Assembly: GCA_963756605.1 (NCBI GenBank)
Contig: CAVWOT010000040.1
Coordinates: 42,496 to 106,495, forward strand
Reading direction: 5' to 3'
DNA: 64,000 bases
Source: Bog-159 sp963756605
GTDB lineage: Bacteria > Acidobacteriota > Terriglobia > Bryobacterales > Bryobacteraceae
Positions 24,310 through 33,342 of the stretch are shown piece after piece; within the stretch, counting starts at the first letter, position 1, and every line of letters starts with the position of its first letter. Position numbers and translations under genes: made by a program. The notes under the pieces are model-generated. The model was not told the origin of the DNA. It saw only the letters and a list, made by a program, of their open reading frames with translations, and ran no database searches.

Positions 24310-26223
24310 TTGTGCGGCGTCGCCGGGTTCACTAAGTTCAAATTCCATCCGGGCCCCGAACGTATCCGGAGCGCCGTTCAATCCATCATTCATCGCGGGC
24401 CGGATCAGCAGGGCGTCTTCGAATCGCAGTCCATTGCGCTAGGCGCCGCGCGGCTCAAGATCATCGACCTCGATAGCGGCGATCAGCCCATCTTCTCGGA
24501 GAATCGCGACACGGTGATCGCCTTCAACGGCGAAATCTATAACCACGCGGAACTGCGAGCGGAATTGGAGCGGCTTGGGCACAGGTTCCAAACACGCACG
24601 GACACGGAAACGGTGCTGGCTGCGTTTCTCGAATGGGACACCGATTGTTTCTCGCGGTTGCGCGGCATGTTCGCCATCGCACTGTGGACCGAATCACGGA
24701 GGCGCCTGGTGCTGGCGCGCGACCGGGTGGGCATCAAGCCGCTGTATGTTGCGCGCCACGGTGCGGATCTGTTCTTCGGCTCGGAGCTGAAGACCATCTT
24801 CGTGCATCCGGAGTTCGAGCGGCGGCTGAGCCTGCAAGGGCTTGATTGTTACCTGTCATTGAACTATGTGCCGGCGCCTTGGACGCTGGTAGATGGCATC
24901 GAGAAGCTGCGTCCAGGATATTGGCTGGAGTGGTCGAACGGCGTCGTCCATATGGAAGCTTATTGGCGTCTGCCGAATGGGCCCGCGCGCCATTGGGACC
25001 TGGAGACGGCTGCGGAAGAGTTGGACAAACTGCTGCGGGAATCGGTCAGCGAGCATCTGCTGGCGGATGTGCCGCTGGGTGTCTGGCTGAGCGGCGGCAT
25101 CGATTCGTCGACCGTGCTGCACTATGCGGCGACCGCTTCACGCAACCGGATCAAGACGTTTTCAATTTCATTCCGTGGCCGCAGCTTCGATGAGACCGCC
25201 TATATCCGCGCGGCGGCCACGCAGTATGACACCGATCATCGCGAGTTTGATGTGAACCCCGAGGTGGGCCTGGTGGACGCCATCGAGGAGTTTGCGCATT
25301 ACTTCGATGAACCGAATGCCGATGCCGGTGCGCTGCCGGTCTGGTATCTGTCTAAGATGACGCGGCAGAATGTCACGGTGGCGCTGAGCGGTGAGGGCGC
25401 CGATGAACTGTTCGGCGGATATCTGACTTACCGCGCCGATGGTTATCGGCGAATGATGCAGCGATTGCCGGCGAGCTGGTTGGGGCTGGGACTCGCGGCG
25501 GCGCGGCGCTGGCCGGTCTCGGACGATAAGATCAGCTTCGAATACATGTTGAAGCGCTTTCTGGAAGGCTGCCGGATGGACGCCGCGCGCGCACACGTGT
25601 ATTGGAACGGGACATTTTCCAGCGGCGAGAAACGCGCGCTGCTTTCGGTTCCGGAGGCCGGCGCTCTGACCGCGATCATGGCGGAACTCAGCGCGGCGGG
25701 AGAGGACTTGGCGGCGTATCTTTGGTTCGATCAACGCTACTATCTGCCGGACGATATTCTGATGAAGGTGGACCGGATGAGCATGGCGCATTCGATTGAA
25801 GTGCGGCCGCCATTTCTGGACCACCGCATCGTGGAGTTCGCCGCAACCCTGCCGGCACATTTCAAGATCCGCGGCGCGCGCCAGAAAGTGATCTTGAAAG
25901 ATTTGATGAAGGGCAAGCTGCCGCCCGCGATTCTGCAGCGGAAGAAGACCGGCTTCGATATCCCGGCGCACCACTGGCTGCGCGGTCCTTTGCGCGAGCT
26001 GATGCGCGAGACGCTGTCGGCCGGCGCGTCGGAACATGCGGAAGTGTTTCGGGGCGCGGCGATTGAGGCGGCCATGCGCCGGCATCTCGAACGGCGCGCC
26101 AATGTTGGTTATCACCTATGGGGACTGATGATCCTGTTTTTGTGGATGAGGAGATGGCACATACGGACGGCTCCGGCAAGGGAGTTCGACCAGCAACCGG
26201 CCGGCCTCTCTACATCTATCTAG
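24310..26223 (+). CDS. asnB: Asparagine synthase, glutamine-hydrolysing
   Basis: Makes asparagine, or amidates another carboxylate, with ammonia from glutamine. The 637-residue product has the GATase domain (1-220), with catalytic Cys2 in LCGVAGF, HRGPDQQG and FNGEIYNH, and the synthase domain with the ATP PP-loop LSGGIDSSTVLH. It also has the ALSGEGADELFGGY motif and a VDRMSMAHSIEVRPPFLDH segment. Cys2 must follow the initiator, which fixes the start at TTG 24310. This type often sits in surface-polysaccharide clusters and may amidate a sugar acid there. The next gene overlaps its 3' end. Confidence 0.92.
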   Translation: MCGVAGFTKFKFHPGPERIRSAVQSIIHRGPDQQGVFESQSIALGAARLKIIDLDSGDQPIFSENRDTVIAFNGEIYNHAELRAELERLGHRFQTRTDTETVLAAFLEWDTDCFSRLRGMFAIALWTESRRRLVLARDRVGIKPLYVARHGADLFFGSELKTIFVHPEFERRLSLQGLDCYLSLNYVPAPWTLVDGIEKLRPGYWLEWSNGVVHMEAYWRLPNGPARHWDLETAAEELDKLLRESVSEHLLADVPLGVWLSGGIDSSTVLHYAATASRNRIKTFSISFRGRSFDETAYIRAAATQYDTDHREFDVNPEVGLVDAIEEFAHYFDEPNADAGALPVWYLSKMTRQNVTVALSGEGADELFGGYLTYRADGYRRMMQRLPASWLGLGLAAARRWPVSDDKISFEYMLKRFLEGCRMDAARAHVYWNGTFSSGEKRALLSVPEAGALTAIMAELSAAGEDLAAYLWFDQRYYLPDDILMKVDRMSMAHSIEVRPPFLDHRIVEFAATLPAHFKIRGARQKVILKDLMKGKLPPAILQRKKTGFDIPAHHWLRGPLRELMRETLSAGASEHAEVFRGAAIEAAMRRHLERRANVGYHLWGLMILFLWMRRWHIRTAPAREFDQQPAGLSTSI

Positions 26224-27968
26224 CCGTCCTGCTATTCGCCGGCGCCATCTATCTGATCTCGATCGTTTCACCGCCATCGCTGATGGACGATGCAGACGCG
26301 GTGGAGGCGCAGATCGCGCGCAACATGTTGACGTCGGGCGATTGGGTGACGGCGCGCCTGGATGGCGTGAAGTATCTGGAGAAGTCGCCGCTCATCAACT
26401 GGACGATGGCGGTCAGTTTCGCGATCTTCGGCGTACACGATTGGGCGGCGCGCATTCCGGTGGCGCTCTCTGCCATGGGACTCTGCTGGCTCACCGCGGC
26501 GTTCGGCGTCTGGGCATTTGGAAGGCGGGCCGGGTTTTACGCGGGCCTGGTGCTGGCTACCTCGATCGGGCTATTTCTGTTCACCCGTGTATTGATTCCC
26601 GACGTAATGCTGACGCTGAGCGTGGCGCTGGCGATGTGGGCGTTTCTGCGCGCGCTCGACGAAGAAGAAAAGCATCCGCGGTTTTGGGCGATTGTGCTGG
26701 CGGCCAGCCTGGGTTTGGGTTTGATGCTGAAGAGCACCGTTGGCGTGTTGTTCCCGGTGGCGGCAGGGATCATTTATTTGTTCCTGACGAAGCAACTATT
26801 CTTGCGCCAGACGTGGAAGCGCCTCGATCCGTTCAGCGGAGTGCTGATCGTATTGCTGATTGCCGCGCCGTGGCACGTGCTGGCCACGCTGCGCAATCCG
26901 CCGTACTTCTCTTTCAGCTTGCGCAGCGTGCCGGGAGAGTATCACGGATTTCTGTGGTTCTATTTCATGAACGAGCAGGTGCTGCGGTTCCTGAACCTGC
27001 GCTATCCGCGCGATTACAACACCGTGCCGCGCGTGTACTTCTGGCTGTTTCATCTGCTGTGGCTGTTTCCCTGGAGCGTCTATTTTCCGGCGGTGGCGAA
27101 GCTGTCTTTCAAGCCCATCGACCGGGAGGGTCGCACGCGCTTGCTGGCGCTTTGCTGGACCGGTTTCATGCTGGTGTTCTTCACTTTTTCAACCACGCAG
27201 GAATATTACACGATGCCCTGCTATCCGGCGTTGGCGCTGCTGCTGGGAACGGCGATGGCAGCGGGCGGCGATTGGGTGCGGCGGGGCACGCGCGTGATTG
27301 CGGCGGTGGCTGGATGCGCCGCGGTGGTGCTGATCGCGATCTGGCTGGTAGTGCGCAACGTTCCCGCGCCGGGCGACATCTCGGCGGCACTTTCGCAGCG
27401 GCCGGGCACTTACACGCTGTCACTGAGCCACATGGAAGATCTGACGGTGGCGTCGTTCGCTTACCTGCGCTGGCCTTTGGCGCTGGCAGCCATCGCGTTT
27501 GCGGCGGGCGCCATCGGCACGCTGCGCGCGACCGGGCGGCGCGCATTCCTGGCGGCGGCTTTGATGATGGTGTTGTTCTTCCAGGCCGCACGGCTGGCGA
27601 TGGTGGTGTTCGATCCGTATCTATCGTCGCGTCCGCTGGCGGAGGCGCTGCGGCGGGCGCCGGAGGGCAAGCTGATTGTCGATCACCATTACTACACTTT
27701 TGCTTCGGTGTTCTTCTACACTGGCCGCACGGCGCTGCTGCTGAATGGACGATTCAATAACCTGGTTTACGGATCGTATGCGCCGGGTGCGCCGGATGTG
27801 TTCATCAACGACGCGCAGTGGAAGGGCATGTGGCTGGCTTCGGCGCGTTGTTACGTCGTGGCCAGCGAAAGCGCCGTGCCCCGGTTTCAGAAACTGGTAG
27901 GGAGCGCGGCGCTGCATGTGGTTGCGGAGAGCGGGGGCAAGGTGGTGCTGACCAACTTGCCGCTATAA
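26118..27968 (+). CDS. ArnT-type membrane glycosyltransferase (GT83/PMT_2)
   Basis: A 616-residue integral membrane protein with about 12 helices. The outer loop LMDDADAVEAQIARNML, followed by SGDWVTARLDGVKYLEKSPL, is the hallmark of the ArnT/PMT_2 group, which moves sugars from undecaprenyl phosphate to lipid A or other acceptors. A C-terminal soluble domain of about 110 residues follows. The start overlaps asnB by about 100 bases. ATG 26154 (after GAGGAG) is an alternative start. With asnB it suggests a small surface-glycan operon opposite the GT21/GT-C operon. Confidence 0.85.
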   Translation: MGTDDPVFVDEEMAHTDGSGKGVRPATGRPLYIYLAVLLFAGAIYLISIVSPPSLMDDADAVEAQIARNMLTSGDWVTARLDGVKYLEKSPLINWTMAVSFAIFGVHDWAARIPVALSAMGLCWLTAAFGVWAFGRRAGFYAGLVLATSIGLFLFTRVLIPDVMLTLSVALAMWAFLRALDEEEKHPRFWAIVLAASLGLGLMLKSTVGVLFPVAAGIIYLFLTKQLFLRQTWKRLDPFSGVLIVLLIAAPWHVLATLRNPPYFSFSLRSVPGEYHGFLWFYFMNEQVLRFLNLRYPRDYNTVPRVYFWLFHLLWLFPWSVYFPAVAKLSFKPIDREGRTRLLALCWTGFMLVFFTFSTTQEYYTMPCYPALALLLGTAMAAGGDWVRRGTRVIAAVAGCAAVVLIAIWLVVRNVPAPGDISAALSQRPGTYTLSLSHMEDLTVASFAYLRWPLALAAIAFAAGAIGTLRATGRRAFLAAALMMVLFFQAARLAMVVFDPYLSSRPLAEALRRAPEGKLIVDHHYYTFASVFFYTGRTALLLNGRFNNLVYGSYAPGAPDVFINDAQWKGMWLASARCYVVASESAVPRFQKLVGSAALHVVAESGGKVVLTNLPL

Positions 27969-27976
27969 GAAGTGGC

Positions 27977-28567
27977 CTATGCGGGCAGGTGCTGGAACTT
28001 TTTCATGAATGCCAGCACGCGGGCCACGTAGATCCGCGTCTCGGGGTAGGGCGGTACGCCGTGGTAGCGATCCACCACTCCCGGGCCGGCATTGTATGCG
28101 GCAATGACTCGCGTCAGCCAGTTGCGATACCTGTGATATTTGTCGATGAGGACGCGCAGATAGTGAGTGCCCGCATCGACATTCTGTTCCGGAACGGTGG
28201 GATCGGCGCCGAACCGCAGGGCGGTTTCGGGCATGAGTTGCATAAATCCGATGGCCCCTTTCGGGGAAATCGCCGAAGGATCGAAATTGGACTCGGCCGC
28301 CACGATGCTGCTGATGAACGCAGCGGATACGCGATGCTTGCGCGAGGCGGCGCGAATGAGGGCATGGGGATCGACCGGCAAGGGCATGGCCGCCTGAAGG
28401 GCGGGAGCGAAGGACGACGGAGGGAGAGACGGGCCGGGAGGAGGTAATAGCGTCCATTGGCCGTCAGTATCAGTATCAGTGTCAGTATCAGGTGTCGATG
28501 GTGCGACTTGAGCGCCCGCAACAAAGCACACCAGGAACAGGCCTAAGCCGGGAACGATAAATTTCAT
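27977..28567 (-). CDS. Lytic transglycosylase (SLT domain)
   Basis: Second peptidoglycan lytic transglycosylase in the window, 196 residues. A signal peptide (MKFIVPGLGLFLVCFVAGAQ) is followed by an Asp-Thr dipeptide run encoded by a hexamer repeat, a proline-rich linker and the SLT domain. Its catalytic Glu is in VAAESNFDPSAISPKGAIG, with GFMQLMPETALRFGA and IAAYNAGPGVVDRYHG. The catalytic domain closely resembles that of the protein at 9304-9978. It converges on the ArnT-like gene, with stops eight bases apart. Confidence 0.9.
   Translation of the reverse strand: MKFIVPGLGLFLVCFVAGAQVAPSTPDTDTDTDTDGQWTLLPPPGPSLPPSSFAPALQAAMPLPVDPHALIRAASRKHRVSAAFISSIVAAESNFDPSAISPKGAIGFMQLMPETALRFGADPTVPEQNVDAGTHYLRVLIDKYHRYRNWLTRVIAAYNAGPGVVDRYHGVPPYPETRIYVARVLAFMKKFQHLPA
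28464..28492. repeat. Short hexamer tandem repeat within the transglycosylase gene
   Basis: Four to five units of CAGTAT/CAGTGT encode the Asp-Thr run near residues 27-36 of the transglycosylase. Six-base units change length without shifting the frame. Confidence 0.7.
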
Positions 28568-28811
28568 GCGTCAGGTATCCGGTATTTTGATCGGCGTTTC
28601 TAAGCTAACTCGTGGCTAAAGCGACGCATTGAGACAACTGTGGATTCCGCGTGGCAAATCAATATGACGAATGCCCTATTATAGCACCGATTTTCGATTC
28701 GGCCGCTGCGTCCGAACCGGGAATTTCAGATTCCAGCCCGCCGATGGTCTGGTATTCAACAGTGGCAGGGATGTTGCGAATCGTAGAGCCGTGCAGGATC
28801 TTTGGCAGCAA
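28568..28811. other. Intergenic region without recognised gene
   Basis: Holds the transglycosylase promoter region. An open frame from 28671 continues into the small gene at 28812, but the first 47 codons show no recognisable pattern. No strong promoter boxes or hairpins were seen. Confidence 0.4.
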
Positions 28812-29048
28812 ATGACGGGCTGGTGGTGCCGGACTTTTCATGACCAGACGATTTGGCCGCGCCACGGTCACTATACTTGCCGGACGTGCGGGCGGCTTTG
28901 GGCTATCGCTTGGGCGAACGAGGTACGGTATGCGTGCGCCCCACGAAGAAAAATCGCACCCATGAAGCGGCCACGCTACCGGCGTGTGGCGCGTACAACC
29001 GGTGCCGCATATTCCGAAGACCGCTCCCTCACTGTCGCGGCCCGGTAG
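28812..29048 (+). CDS. Possible small CxxC protein
   Basis: A possible 78-residue product from ATG 28812. Its beginning, MTGWWCRTFHDQTIWPRHGH, with YTCRTCGRLWAIAW after it, looks like a single-knuckle zinc or iron motif with flanking aromatics, followed by a basic tail. An in-frame ATG at 28671 would make 125 residues. The 3' end converges on the epimerase gene with four bases between stops. Sequence style supports coding only weakly; function unknown. Confidence 0.4.
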   Translation: MTGWWCRTFHDQTIWPRHGHYTCRTCGRLWAIAWANEVRYACAPRRKIAPMKRPRYRRVARTTGAAYSEDRSLTVAAR

Positions 29049-29052
29049 GCGG

Positions 29053-30249
29053 CTATGAAAAAGTGGCTACGCGCAGGCTGGACTTGCGCTCGTTGCGCGT
29101 ATTCCGCCAGTTCACCTGCGGCGGGAAAAAAGCCTCGTCGATACGGTCGCGGTATTTCATGGCGATGTTCATGAGCGAGTCGAGCAGCGACTCGGACAGA
29201 AGATGCGGCTGCAGGCCGAGATCGATCAGCTTGGAGTGCCGGGCGTTGTAATAATGTTCTTCGGCCTCGACGCGCGGGGCCGGCAGATGGTCGATCGCCA
29301 CGGCGAGGCCCATCTTCTTGGCGGCCACCTGCACCAGGCGGGCGAGCTCGCTGACTTTGAACTGCTCGGTGAATTGGTTGAAGACGCGGCATTCGCCGGG
29401 GCGGGCGGGGGTCAGGCAGGCTAGCTCCACGCAGCGCACGGTATCGCGCAAATCCAGATAGCCCCGCGTCTGGCCGCCCTTGCCATAGACGGTCAGCGGA
29501 TATCCCACGGCGGCCTGCACGCAAAACCGGTTGAGCACCGTGCCGAAGACCTCATCGTAATCGAACCGATTGATGAGTGCCTCGTCGATGGACACTTCAT
29601 CGGTGATAGTTCCGTAAACCACCCCCTGGTTGAGGTCCGTGGCGCGCAATCCCCAGATGCGGCAGCAGAACATGATGTTGTGGCTGTCGTGCACCTTGGA
29701 GAGGTGATAGAAGGAGCCGGGCTGCTTGGGGTAAGGCAGAACATCGCGGCGTCCGTTGTGCTCGATCGAGATGTAGCCTTCCTCGATATCGATATTGGGC
29801 GTGCCGTACTCGCCCATGGTGCCCAGCTTGACCAGGTGGCATTCGGGCTGATACTCGCGGATGGCGAACAGCAGGTTGAGCGTGCCAACCACGTTGTTGA
29901 CCTGGGTGAAGACCGCGTGTTGCCGGTCGATCATGGAGTAGGGCGCGGCGCGCTGTTCGGCGAAATGCACAACAGCTTCGGGTTCAAAGGCGCGGATGGT
30001 GGAGGACAGAAAATCGTAATCGGTCACGTCGCCGACGAATGACTGGATGGTGCGTCCAGTGTGCTGCTGCCAGACTTTCAGTCTCTCGGCCAACGGGCGG
30101 ATGGGCGTAAGAGTCTCCACGCCGAGCTCATGATCCCATTGGCGGCGGGAGAAATTGTCGACGATGGCGATTTCATGTCCCTTGGCCGACAAATACAACG
30201 CAGTGGCCCAGCCGCAATAACCATCGCCTCCCAACACCGCAATCTTCAT
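29053..30249 (-). CDS. UDP-sulfoquinovose synthase-like NAD-dependent epimerase/dehydratase
   Basis: A 398-residue short-chain dehydrogenase/reductase. It strongly resembles SQD1/SqdB/Agl3, which add sulfite to a 4-keto intermediate of UDP-glucose to make UDP-sulfoquinovose. Visible features are MKIAVLGGDGYCGWATALYL (NAD fold), EIAIVDNFSRRQWD, the catalytic KLGTMGEYGTPN (Thr, Met, Glu), the FYHLSKVHD YxxxK pair, and LRATDLNQGVVYG. The frame opens at 30330, but homology starts at ATG 30249, preceded by GAAGGAG 13 bases upstream. No sulfolipid synthase gene (SqdX/SqdD) is nearby, so a glycan or glycoprotein use is possible. Confidence 0.87.
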   Translation of the reverse strand: MKIAVLGGDGYCGWATALYLSAKGHEIAIVDNFSRRQWDHELGVETLTPIRPLAERLKVWQQHTGRTIQSFVGDVTDYDFLSSTIRAFEPEAVVHFAEQRAAPYSMIDRQHAVFTQVNNVVGTLNLLFAIREYQPECHLVKLGTMGEYGTPNIDIEEGYISIEHNGRRDVLPYPKQPGSFYHLSKVHDSHNIMFCCRIWGLRATDLNQGVVYGTITDEVSIDEALINRFDYDEVFGTVLNRFCVQAAVGYPLTVYGKGGQTRGYLDLRDTVRCVELACLTPARPGECRVFNQFTEQFKVSELARLVQVAAKKMGLAVAIDHLPAPRVEAEEHYYNARHSKLIDLGLQPHLLSESLLDSLMNIAMKYRDRIDEAFFPPQVNWRNTRNERKSSLRVATFS

Positions 30250-30396
30250 CTGTGTGCTTTCGCTCCTTCTCAGTTTTGGGGCGCGTTGGGTCGCGACCCG
30301 GTTCGTTTGTAAGAGGGATCTGTTCGTCACAGCGGGCCCAAACGGATCACGACCTGAACGGATTCCCGTTTATAGTAGCACGGTATACAATGCAGC

Positions 30397-31602
30397 TCAT
30401 TCATAGCGCAGGGCTTCGGTAGGGTTGAGCTTCGCCGCGCGGTTGGCCGGCAGCAGTCCAAAAACCAACCCCACCATCATAGAGACGCTGAAGGCGACGG
30501 CGATGGATATAACGGAAATCGGGATATGTACGTTGTCGACAAAAGCCTGTACGGCCAAAGGGATGGCGACGCCCACCAGGATACCGATGCTGCCGCCGGA
30601 CAGGCTCACCAACACGGCCTCGGTAAGAAATTGCGCCAGGATTTCGCGGCGGGAGGCGCCTACGGCCATACGCAGGCCGATCTCGCGGGTGCGCTCGGTG
30701 ACCGTCACGAGCATGATGTTCATGATGCCGATGCCGGAAATCGCCAGAGCGATGGCCGAGACCAGCACGAGCACCAGGCTCAGGACCAGGGCGATGCTTT
30801 TGGCGGCATCCAGAATCGCGGTGAGATTTTCGACGTGATAGTTCGCGCCGGGCCGGTGGCGCGCCTCCAGAATCTGCTTGACGGAGGCCGTGACGGCTTC
30901 GACATCCTGCGGGGAACGCACCTCGACATACATGGGGTCGACGCGCTCGACGGGCGTGAAGTAGCGCAGCACGGTAAACGGAATCAGGATGGTATCCTGC
31001 GACAGTTCCGATTGGCCGAAGCTTTCGACGCGTTCCTTGAAGGTGCCGACCACGGTGAACTGCAATCCGTGTACCTTAATGATCTGCCCGACGGCGCCAG
31101 CGTGGGTGCCGTACAGCCGCTCGGCTAGCTTATCGGTGAGCAAGGCGACCTTTTGGCGAAGGCCCACGTCGCTGGCATCCAGGAAGCGGCCGGAGGTGAC
31201 CACGAGGTTGCGCACGACCTGGTAATCGGGATCGGAGCCGTTGACGCGCACATCGTGTTCCTTGCCGCCGATCAGCATGTGGTCGAAGCTGTTGGCGATG
31301 CCGGTGGCGGCGACGATACGGCCGGCCAGGCGCTCGCGCACGGCGTCCACGTCGGCCATCTTCACGAAATCGGCATCGGCCTGGGTGGCGTTCTGAGTCC
31401 CGGCTTCGTAGTAGGCGAAGATCATGTTGGAGCCGACGCCTTCGATCTGTTCCAGGATGTAATCGCGGCTGGTGAGCGAGATGGTGATCACCAGGATTAC
31501 GGAGGCGGTGCCGATGACCATGCCCAGCGCGGTGAGGAAGGAGCGGGCGGGATTCGCTTTGAGCGCCTTGATGCTGAAATCGAGGGCTTCACCCAGAAAC
31601 AT
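30397..31602 (-). CDS. MacB/FtsX-type ABC transporter permease
   Basis: A 401-residue membrane subunit with an N-terminal helix (SFLTALGMVIGTASVILVIT), a periplasmic MacB_PCD domain (about 50-270) and three C-terminal helices of the FtsX domain. The conserved GIGIMNIMLVTVTERTREIG and GLRMAVGASRREI motifs follow, and it ends PTEALRYE. Such permeases usually work with a LolD-like ATPase and a HlyD-type adaptor for lipoprotein, peptide or drug transport; neither is present. The frame runs on upstream through the TPR gene, but the ATG at 31602 is two bases past that gene's stop and fits the family. Confidence 0.9.
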   Translation of the reverse strand: MFLGEALDFSIKALKANPARSFLTALGMVIGTASVILVITISLTSRDYILEQIEGVGSNMIFAYYEAGTQNATQADADFVKMADVDAVRERLAGRIVAATGIANSFDHMLIGGKEHDVRVNGSDPDYQVVRNLVVTSGRFLDASDVGLRQKVALLTDKLAERLYGTHAGAVGQIIKVHGLQFTVVGTFKERVESFGQSELSQDTILIPFTVLRYFTPVERVDPMYVEVRSPQDVEAVTASVKQILEARHRPGANYHVENLTAILDAAKSIALVLSLVLVLVSAIALAISGIGIMNIMLVTVTERTREIGLRMAVGASRREILAQFLTEAVLVSLSGGSIGILVGVAIPLAVQAFVDNVHIPISVISIAVAFSVSMMVGLVFGLLPANRAAKLNPTEALRYE

Positions 31603-31604
31603 GC

Positions 31605-32483
31605 TTAGCCGCCGGACGCTTTCTTCAGGAGCTTTTCGGCGTCGGCGCGAGGCGGATCGTCGGGGGTTAATTGGGCGGCCAGATAGCGCTTGAGCAGCTT
31701 GCGGGCGTCGGCCAGATTGCGGCCTTGGGCGATGTAAGTATCGGCGCGCGCGTAGAGCACTTGCGGGCTGTTGGGAGCGATTTTTTCGGCTTGGCGGAAG
31801 CTCTGATCGCTTTCCTGATAACGGCCCTGGCGGGCGAGGAAGCGGGCCAGATCGACGAGGCGGGCGACCTGTTGGGGGGCCATATCGGCGGCGCGCTGCA
31901 GGTGTTGCTCGGCGCTGGAGAACTCTTTCCGCTTTTCGGCCAGGCGCGCCTGGGCCCAATGGCCTTCGACGGGATCGACGGCGGAGATTTGACTGGCGGT
32001 AGCGGCGGCTTTATCCAGACCTCCACCCATAAAACCGGGCGCTTCCAGGTAGTATTCAAAGAGATCGCTGAGCGCCTCTTTGTTGCCGGGGTTGAGCTGG
32101 ACCGCCTTTTCGAAGTGCTGGCGGGCTTTATTGGCGCTGGCGGGCGCGGTAAAGGGGCTGGCAGTTTCCGCGCGGCGGCCGAAGGCGCGGCCCAGCCAGA
32201 GTTCGAAATCGGAATTGGCCGGTTCGGCAGCGACAGCTTTTTCGAGGTTCTCGGAGGCCTTTTTGTACTCGCCCTGCATGTAACGGCTGCGGCCGATCCA
32301 GGCATAGACGGGGCCGTCTTTGGGCTCAATAGCTTCGAGGATTTTGAGGGCGTTCTCGTAATCGGTGAGTTGATAAAGCTTCTGGGCATGATCGAGATCG
32401 GCGGCGGAGTCTGCCAGGAGCGGGGCGATCAAAACTAGAGCTACGGCGAGAACAGCGGTCCTACCGGGGGAGGCTTTAAGCAT
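31605..32483 (-). CDS. Exported TPR-repeat protein
   Basis: A 292-residue protein with a signal peptide (about 1-24) and a series of tetratricopeptide helices across the rest, for example DLDHAQKLYQLTDYENALKI, AWIGRSRYMQGEYKKASENL and ARFLARQGRYQESDQSFRQA. It is probably periplasmic and a protein-binding partner. It lies two bases upstream of the MacB-type permease gene, so the pair is translated together and the TPR protein may assist that transporter. Confidence 0.85.
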   Translation of the reverse strand: MLKASPGRTAVLAVALVLIAPLLADSAADLDHAQKLYQLTDYENALKILEAIEPKDGPVYAWIGRSRYMQGEYKKASENLEKAVAAEPANSDFELWLGRAFGRRAETASPFTAPASANKARQHFEKAVQLNPGNKEALSDLFEYYLEAPGFMGGGLDKAAATASQISAVDPVEGHWAQARLAEKRKEFSSAEQHLQRAADMAPQQVARLVDLARFLARQGRYQESDQSFRQAEKIAPNSPQVLYARADTYIAQGRNLADARKLLKRYLAAQLTPDDPPRADAEKLLKKASGG

Positions 32484-33099
32484 TTGTGATCTTTTACATA
32501 GATGGTTTGGGCCGTCGCGAGGTTGCGGCGGGGGTTGGAAACGGGTCGGCTCTTTGAGTCGCCCTGGTGCTCTGGCGCATTGAATGCAGGTCTAACTTAT
32601 TGAGCGTATTCATTTCGCTCTTCGAACTCGAGGCTTTCGGCTGGTACGACTTTGAAATGTGGATCGCGCATTGTTCACCGCCTCCGACCGATACCGGGCA
32701 GGTTGGAGATCGTCAAAACGTCTCGCCCTTAGCCCACTCAAAACATCAGTTAGAAGCCTGCCACAGGGGACCAAAAGCAGAATCACCATGAGGCTGGTCA
32801 TCTTGCTGGCGAACGCCGGCACGCCACCCAAAACAAACGCCGTGATGAACAAACATCTCATCGTGTTTTCTCTGTGCCACCTTATGCTACTTCCCTAAAT
32901 GACAATCGCCGATGCCCGGTTGTACTAGCACAAGGCGTTTCACTTAGGGTCGCCACTGCGGGGTCGGCACTTGGTGTTACGCTATGACGATGGATGGAAA
33001 CTGCGGCCCTGGTCCTAAGCCTGATACTCAAGTACCGGTACCGACAATGTCGAATTCACGGGCGTGGGCGGCACCACTCTAAGTAACGGCGTAGAACCG
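32484..33099. other. Intergenic region with one doubtful small frame
   Basis: The 616 bases hold no clear gene. On the minus strand a frame at 32610-32861 begins with a signal-like, then membrane-like, stretch (MRCLFITAFVLGGVPAFASK) but ends in a basic, low-complexity tail, and I do not accept it as a gene. The promoter of the TPR-permease operon should be near 32484-32560. Base composition is less GC-rich than the neighbours. Confidence 0.4.
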
Positions 33100-33342
33100 T
33101 CAAGCGGGCCGCAAAAGCTGCCGTATTCCCCAGAGAAAGCGGGCTGCGAAGGCCAACAACCCGAGCGCCACCAGCCGCAGAAACAGCTTCTTGCCCCAGT
33201 CACCAGGGCCTACAGCGGGCAAGATGCCAAAACTCTCGTTGACCAAATTGCCAAAACGCCGTGGGGCCAGCATGATGAACAATCCCAGGCCGACCCAGGC
33301 GGTTAGCTTCACGAAAATAAACCAGTACAATGCCGAAGGCAC
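33100..33342 (-). CDS. Small membrane protein of unknown function
   Basis: An 80-residue protein with two hydrophobic helices, FIFVKLTAWVGLGLFIMLAP and LFLRLVALGLLAFAARFLWG, joined by a short polar loop (RRFGNLVNESFGILPAVGPG). The regular helix-loop-helix layout supports a real inner-membrane protein. No family is recognised. It is alone between two gaps; the start is ATG 33342. Confidence 0.6.
   Translation of the reverse strand: MPSALYWFIFVKLTAWVGLGLFIMLAPRRFGNLVNESFGILPAVGPGDWGKKLFLRLVALGLLAFAARFLWGIRQLLRPA

Noticed and set aside
32610..32861. Minus-strand frame of 83 codons with a signal-like start
   Set aside because: The rest is basic and without pattern, and no ribosome site is convincing.
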